From positions 1-17,142 of the forward strand of contig JAOZRQ010000085.1 in assembly GCA_029940115.1 (NCBI GenBank): 17,142 nt of DNA. Direction: 5' to 3'. Both the position numbers and the translations under genes were made by a program. Below are positions 14,962-17,142 of this stretch, one piece after another. How positions within the stretch are numbered: the stretch's first letter is position 1; every line of letters starts with the position of its first letter. Below the pieces are notes generated by a model. It did no database searches. It was not told the origin of the DNA and saw only the letters and a program-made list of their open reading frames with translations. Source of the DNA: Desulfobacterales bacterium (GTDB lineage Bacteria > Desulfobacterota > Desulfobacteria > Desulfobacterales > 4be13).

Positions 14962-15792
14962 TTACGGATTGTACCAAGGATACCTCACGGCAATCCATTT
15001 CCTGAGCATAAAATCTGCAATGGAGGCCAAAAATGTGATCCACCCCACATACAGGATGATGACGTCCATTGAGAGATATCGCCTCACCAAGAATATCCTG
15101 TAGCCCAGACCGCTCTGTGCGGCGATGGCCTCGGAGGCAATCAGGAACAACCACGCTGATCCGAGAGAGAGTCTGACTGTGTCGATGAGCCTGGGAAGCA
15201 CCTGGGGATAGACCACTCGGTAAATGACACCAAACTGTGAGGCGCCAAGGGTCAATGCCTTCACAATCATTTCCCTCGGAATCTTTTTCACGGCAAGATG
15301 GATGTCCCTTGCAATCAGCGGGAAGGTGCCTAGGAAAATCAGCATCACCTTGCCGAGCTCGCCGACACCGAAGGAGATGAAGAGTATCGGCAGGATGGCA
15401 AGGGGCGGAATATTGGCAATGAAGGTGATGAAAGTGAGTGAGAGTCCCCTTATGCCCGGAAGAAGCCCCATGTTCAGCCCCAAGACAAAACCGACACACG
15501 CGGAAAGCAAGATGCCTGTGACGATTCTCTTCAAGCTGGAGATCGTGTCCGTCCACAACAGGTAGTCGCCTGTTCTTTTGTCCTCTGTGAACGCCACCTT
15601 CTTGAGCGCCTTGCCGATCTTGGCAATCGTGGGCAGCAACTTGTCTTGGGGGTTCTCCCTGTGCCGGATGTCAGACGCCACAAGATATACCCCTATGAGG
15701 ATGACAAAAGGCAATATCGCAAGAATCACGCGAAACATCTTTGGCGGATCGGCATGGAGGCCGAAGAACCAAGTTTTATTCTTTTTTATCAT
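14962..15792 (-). CDS. ABC transporter permease, urea/guanidine-type
   Basis: A 276-residue inner-membrane subunit with about six hydrophobic helices (roughly 20-40, 86-110, 118-140, 146-162, 209-225 and 243-263). The cytoplasmic EAA loop that docks on the ATPase is ALTLGASQFGVIYRVVYP at 179-196, followed by QVLPRL. The sequence between helices 1 and 2 (RENPQDKLLP, then DKRTGDYLLWTDTISSLKR) resembles permeases encoded beside urea carboxylase/guanidine genes, as I recall that family. The first helix is preceded by a short basic tail. No clear ribosome binding site is visible before the ATG; an A/T-rich stretch and a palindrome lie upstream. The second gene of the minus-strand operon. Confidence 0.92.
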   Translation of the reverse strand: MIKKNKTWFFGLHADPPKMFRVILAILPFVILIGVYLVASDIRHRENPQDKLLPTIAKIGKALKKVAFTEDKRTGDYLLWTDTISSLKRIVTGILLSACVGFVLGLNMGLLPGIRGLSLTFITFIANIPPLAILPILFISFGVGELGKVMLIFLGTFPLIARDIHLAVKKIPREMIVKALTLGASQFGVIYRVVYPQVLPRLIDTVRLSLGSAWLFLIASEAIAAQSGLGYRIFLVRRYLSMDVIILYVGWITFLASIADFMLRKWIAVRYPWYNP

Positions 15793-15812
15793 AGAAAATT
15801 TTTGAAAATCCG

Positions 15813-15873
15813 AAAGTTTGTAGTTCCGCCTTTAGGCGGTGCCACACCGCCTAAAGGCGGAACTACAAACTTT
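15813..15873. repeat. Perfect palindrome, 28-bp arms, 5-base loop
   Basis: Bases 15813-15840 are the exact reverse complement of 15846-15873, with GCCAC between. Each arm also contains the smaller palindrome CCGCCTTTAGGCGG, so the element could fold as one long hairpin or as a cloverleaf. It sits between the binding-protein and permease genes of the ABC operon. There is no T-run long enough for a standard terminator on either strand, though it could reduce read-through. A sister copy lies at 17035-17095. Confidence 0.95.
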
Positions 15874-15891
15874 TGATGTAAACCGGTGGAT

Positions 15892-15926
15892 GATTTCGGA
15901 TTTGTTTCGGATTTCGATATTCGATT
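15892..15926. repeat. TTTCGGATT/TTCGAT word repeat
   Basis: Two copies of TTTCGGATTT and degenerate TTCGAT(A)TTCGATT copies lie just after the binding-protein stop codon on the minus strand. Confidence 0.6.
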
Positions 15927-15928
15927 GA

Positions 15929-16978
15929 CTAAAGCTGTCCCTTGGCCGCCATCTCCATGAACCTGACATCAAAGACCAGCTTGACATTCGATTTGTTGCC
16001 CATGACACTGCCGTCGGGGAACATGATGCCGATGAAATCCTTTGAGTCCGCGTCGCCATACAGACCGTGGCTGAAACAGAAGGTGCGGACGTATTCCATG
16101 ATCTCCTTGAGCTTTTCGCTTTTTGTGAAGATGACCGCCTCGGCAGGATTGTAAAACATCGAGGTGGTGCGAAGCTGCGCCCTGAACTCGGACTCGGTTC
16201 CCCCGGCGAATTTGGCCATGTACTGAATGGCCGCTTTGGCCGCCTTGCTCCTGCCGGACATGACCGACATGGTTTCATACCACGCGCCTGCGAGCGCCTT
16301 TTTCAAAGCATCCGGAGTATTGGTGCGAACCACCATCATGTCAATGATCTCGCCAGGAATTTGGCTGGAGTTGAATACCAAATTTGCGCCCTTGACGTTA
16401 CGGCATTGCATAAGCGGCGGATTCCAAGTGACCACCGCACCATTCGGGTCAGAAGCGAACACCGCGGCGATGTCTGCATCTGACGTGTTGACAAGCTTCA
16501 GGTCACGCTCGGTGAGGTTGTTTTTTTCCAAGGCGCGGACCAAAAGGTAATGGGAGACCGAAAGCTCAACCAGTTTGACCTCCCGGCCCTTGAGATCCGC
16601 GACATTGTCGCCGTTCTTCATGACAATGCCGTCATTGCCATTGGAAAAGTCGCCAATGATCAAAGCCGTGGAATCAATGCCGCCCACGGCCGGGATGGTG
16701 AGGGCGTCCATGTTGGTCATGACGCAGCCCTGATAGGCGCCGACAGTGTAAAGGTTGATGCTTTCGATATAATCATTGACCATATCCAACTGAATTTCAA
16801 TGCCGTTTTTTTGGGCCCACTTGTCCAGAATGCCTTGGTGCCGGGCAAACTCCCACGGCTCCCACCCGGTGTAATGCGACCAGGCAATGCGAAACTTGTC
16901 CGTTGCCTTGGCACTGTCGCTGGTAAAACAGACAAAGGTCAGGAGCACCATGATGAGCAGAATCATTTTTCTCGTCAT
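15929..16978 (-). CDS. ABC substrate-binding protein, urea-carboxylase-associated (TIGR03427-like)
   Basis: A periplasmic protein of 349 residues from the ATG at 16978, which has AAGGA eight bases upstream; an in-frame GTG at 17008 would add ten residues but spoil the signal peptide. The N-terminus is a clear Sec signal (basic MTRK, hydrophobic core, likely cut after SAKA). The mature protein begins DKFRIAWSHYTGWEPWEFA and contains NDYIESINLYTVGAYQG, TNMDALTIPAVGGIDSTALI, GDFSNGNDGIV, LVELSVSHYLL and SSQIPGEIIDMMVV. I recognise these as the family found beside urea carboxylase genes, many of which are now linked to guanidine. The substrate, urea or guanidine, is inferred. It leads the three-gene operon. 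Confidence 0.88.
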   Translation of the reverse strand: MTRKMILLIMVLLTFVCFTSDSAKATDKFRIAWSHYTGWEPWEFARHQGILDKWAQKNGIEIQLDMVNDYIESINLYTVGAYQGCVMTNMDALTIPAVGGIDSTALIIGDFSNGNDGIVMKNGDNVADLKGREVKLVELSVSHYLLVRALEKNNLTERDLKLVNTSDADIAAVFASDPNGAVVTWNPPLMQCRNVKGANLVFNSSQIPGEIIDMMVVRTNTPDALKKALAGAWYETMSVMSGRSKAAKAAIQYMAKFAGGTESEFRAQLRTTSMFYNPAEAVIFTKSEKLKEIMEYVRTFCFSHGLYGDADSKDFIGIMFPDGSVMGNKSNVKLVFDVRFMEMAAKGQL

Positions 16979-17034
16979 AATACCGATCCTTTTTTCGGCA
17001 TCCTTCACCCATCAGTTTACAGTTTTTTGAGGCC

Positions 17035-17095
17035 AAAGTTTGTAGTTCCGCCTTCAGGCGGTGTGACACCGCCTGAAGGCGGAACTGCAAACTTT
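17035..17095. repeat. Near-perfect palindrome, sister of 15813-15873
   Basis: Arms 17035-17062 and 17068-17095 match at 27 of 28 positions around GTGAC. Compared with the sister copy, the centre reads TTCAGG instead of TTTAGG, and the opposite arm changes to match (CTGAA for CTAAA), so the stem is kept. It lies in the leader region of the ABC operon, 57 bases before the chosen start. The remaining bases to 17142 show no gene and no riboswitch I can recognise. Confidence 0.95.
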
Positions 17096-17142
17096 TCGCT
17101 CATTTGGGAAGTGCAAACCACTTTTCAGGCAAAATGAAGGAT

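Noticed and set aside
15813..15873. Intrinsic terminator after the binding-protein gene
   Set aside because: The stem is very long but is not followed by a run of T on either strand, and the same element also occurs upstream of the operon.
17009..17142. Guanidine-I (ykkC) riboswitch upstream of the ABC operon
   Set aside because: The leader on the minus strand is mostly palindrome; I find none of the conserved purine-rich cores of that riboswitch. It could lie beyond the window end.

Overview
The window is bacterial chromosomal DNA of moderate GC with diderm features: an RND inner-membrane pump, a periplasmic binding protein with a signal peptide, and multi-domain phosphorelay proteins. The intergenic style, with short tandem 'word' repeats and near-perfect palindromes in most gaps, reminds me of large repeat-rich genomes of Desulfobacterota (Desulfobacteraceae, Desulfonema-like). 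That placement comes from memory and is tentative. No rRNA, tRNA, CRISPR array, integrase or transposase gene was found.

Layout. 1-824: a stand-alone Hpt phosphotransfer protein, flanked by repeats and by a 160-bp element (586-745) with 13-bp perfect terminal inverted repeats. 825-2267: a metallo-beta-lactamase-fold hydrolase, with an unrecognised 179-aa protein coupled to its stop codon. 2371-4716: an ATPase/nuclease-like cluster, made of an AAA ATPase relic that has lost Walker A and B, an intact AAA ATPase overlapping it, a long hairpin element, and a TOPRIM/DUF4276-like protein. 4790-7082: an RsuA/RluB-type pseudouridine synthase overlapping a cytosolic REC-REC-histidine kinase. 7158-9178: a Septu-like pair, an ATPase (PtuA-like) followed by an HNH endonuclease (PtuB/TIGR02646-like) broken by one frameshift. 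9272-12622: an RND efflux permease without adaptor or outer-membrane partner. 12653-12781: a DUF2283 gene cut short by a repeat tract. 12802-13854: a WGR-domain plus ATP-dependent DNA ligase protein. 13991-16978, minus strand: an ABC transporter (binding protein, permease, ATPase) that resembles the urea-carboxylase-associated (urea/guanidine) type.

How they fit together. The two ATPase-nuclease pairs, the ATPase relic, the broken HNH gene and the truncated DUF2283 gene make 2.3-9.2 kb and its margins look like a decaying defence or accessory island mixed with household genes. The Hpt protein and the REC-REC kinase are complementary parts of a phosphorelay and could be partners, but nothing in the sequence proves it. 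The ABC operon has a 28-bp-arm palindrome in front of it and a sister copy between its first two genes. The two copies differ at a paired position that keeps the stem intact.

The most unusual theme is the repeats. At least nine gaps carry different 7-10-bp word repeats that often run right up to, or into, the adjacent start or stop codons.
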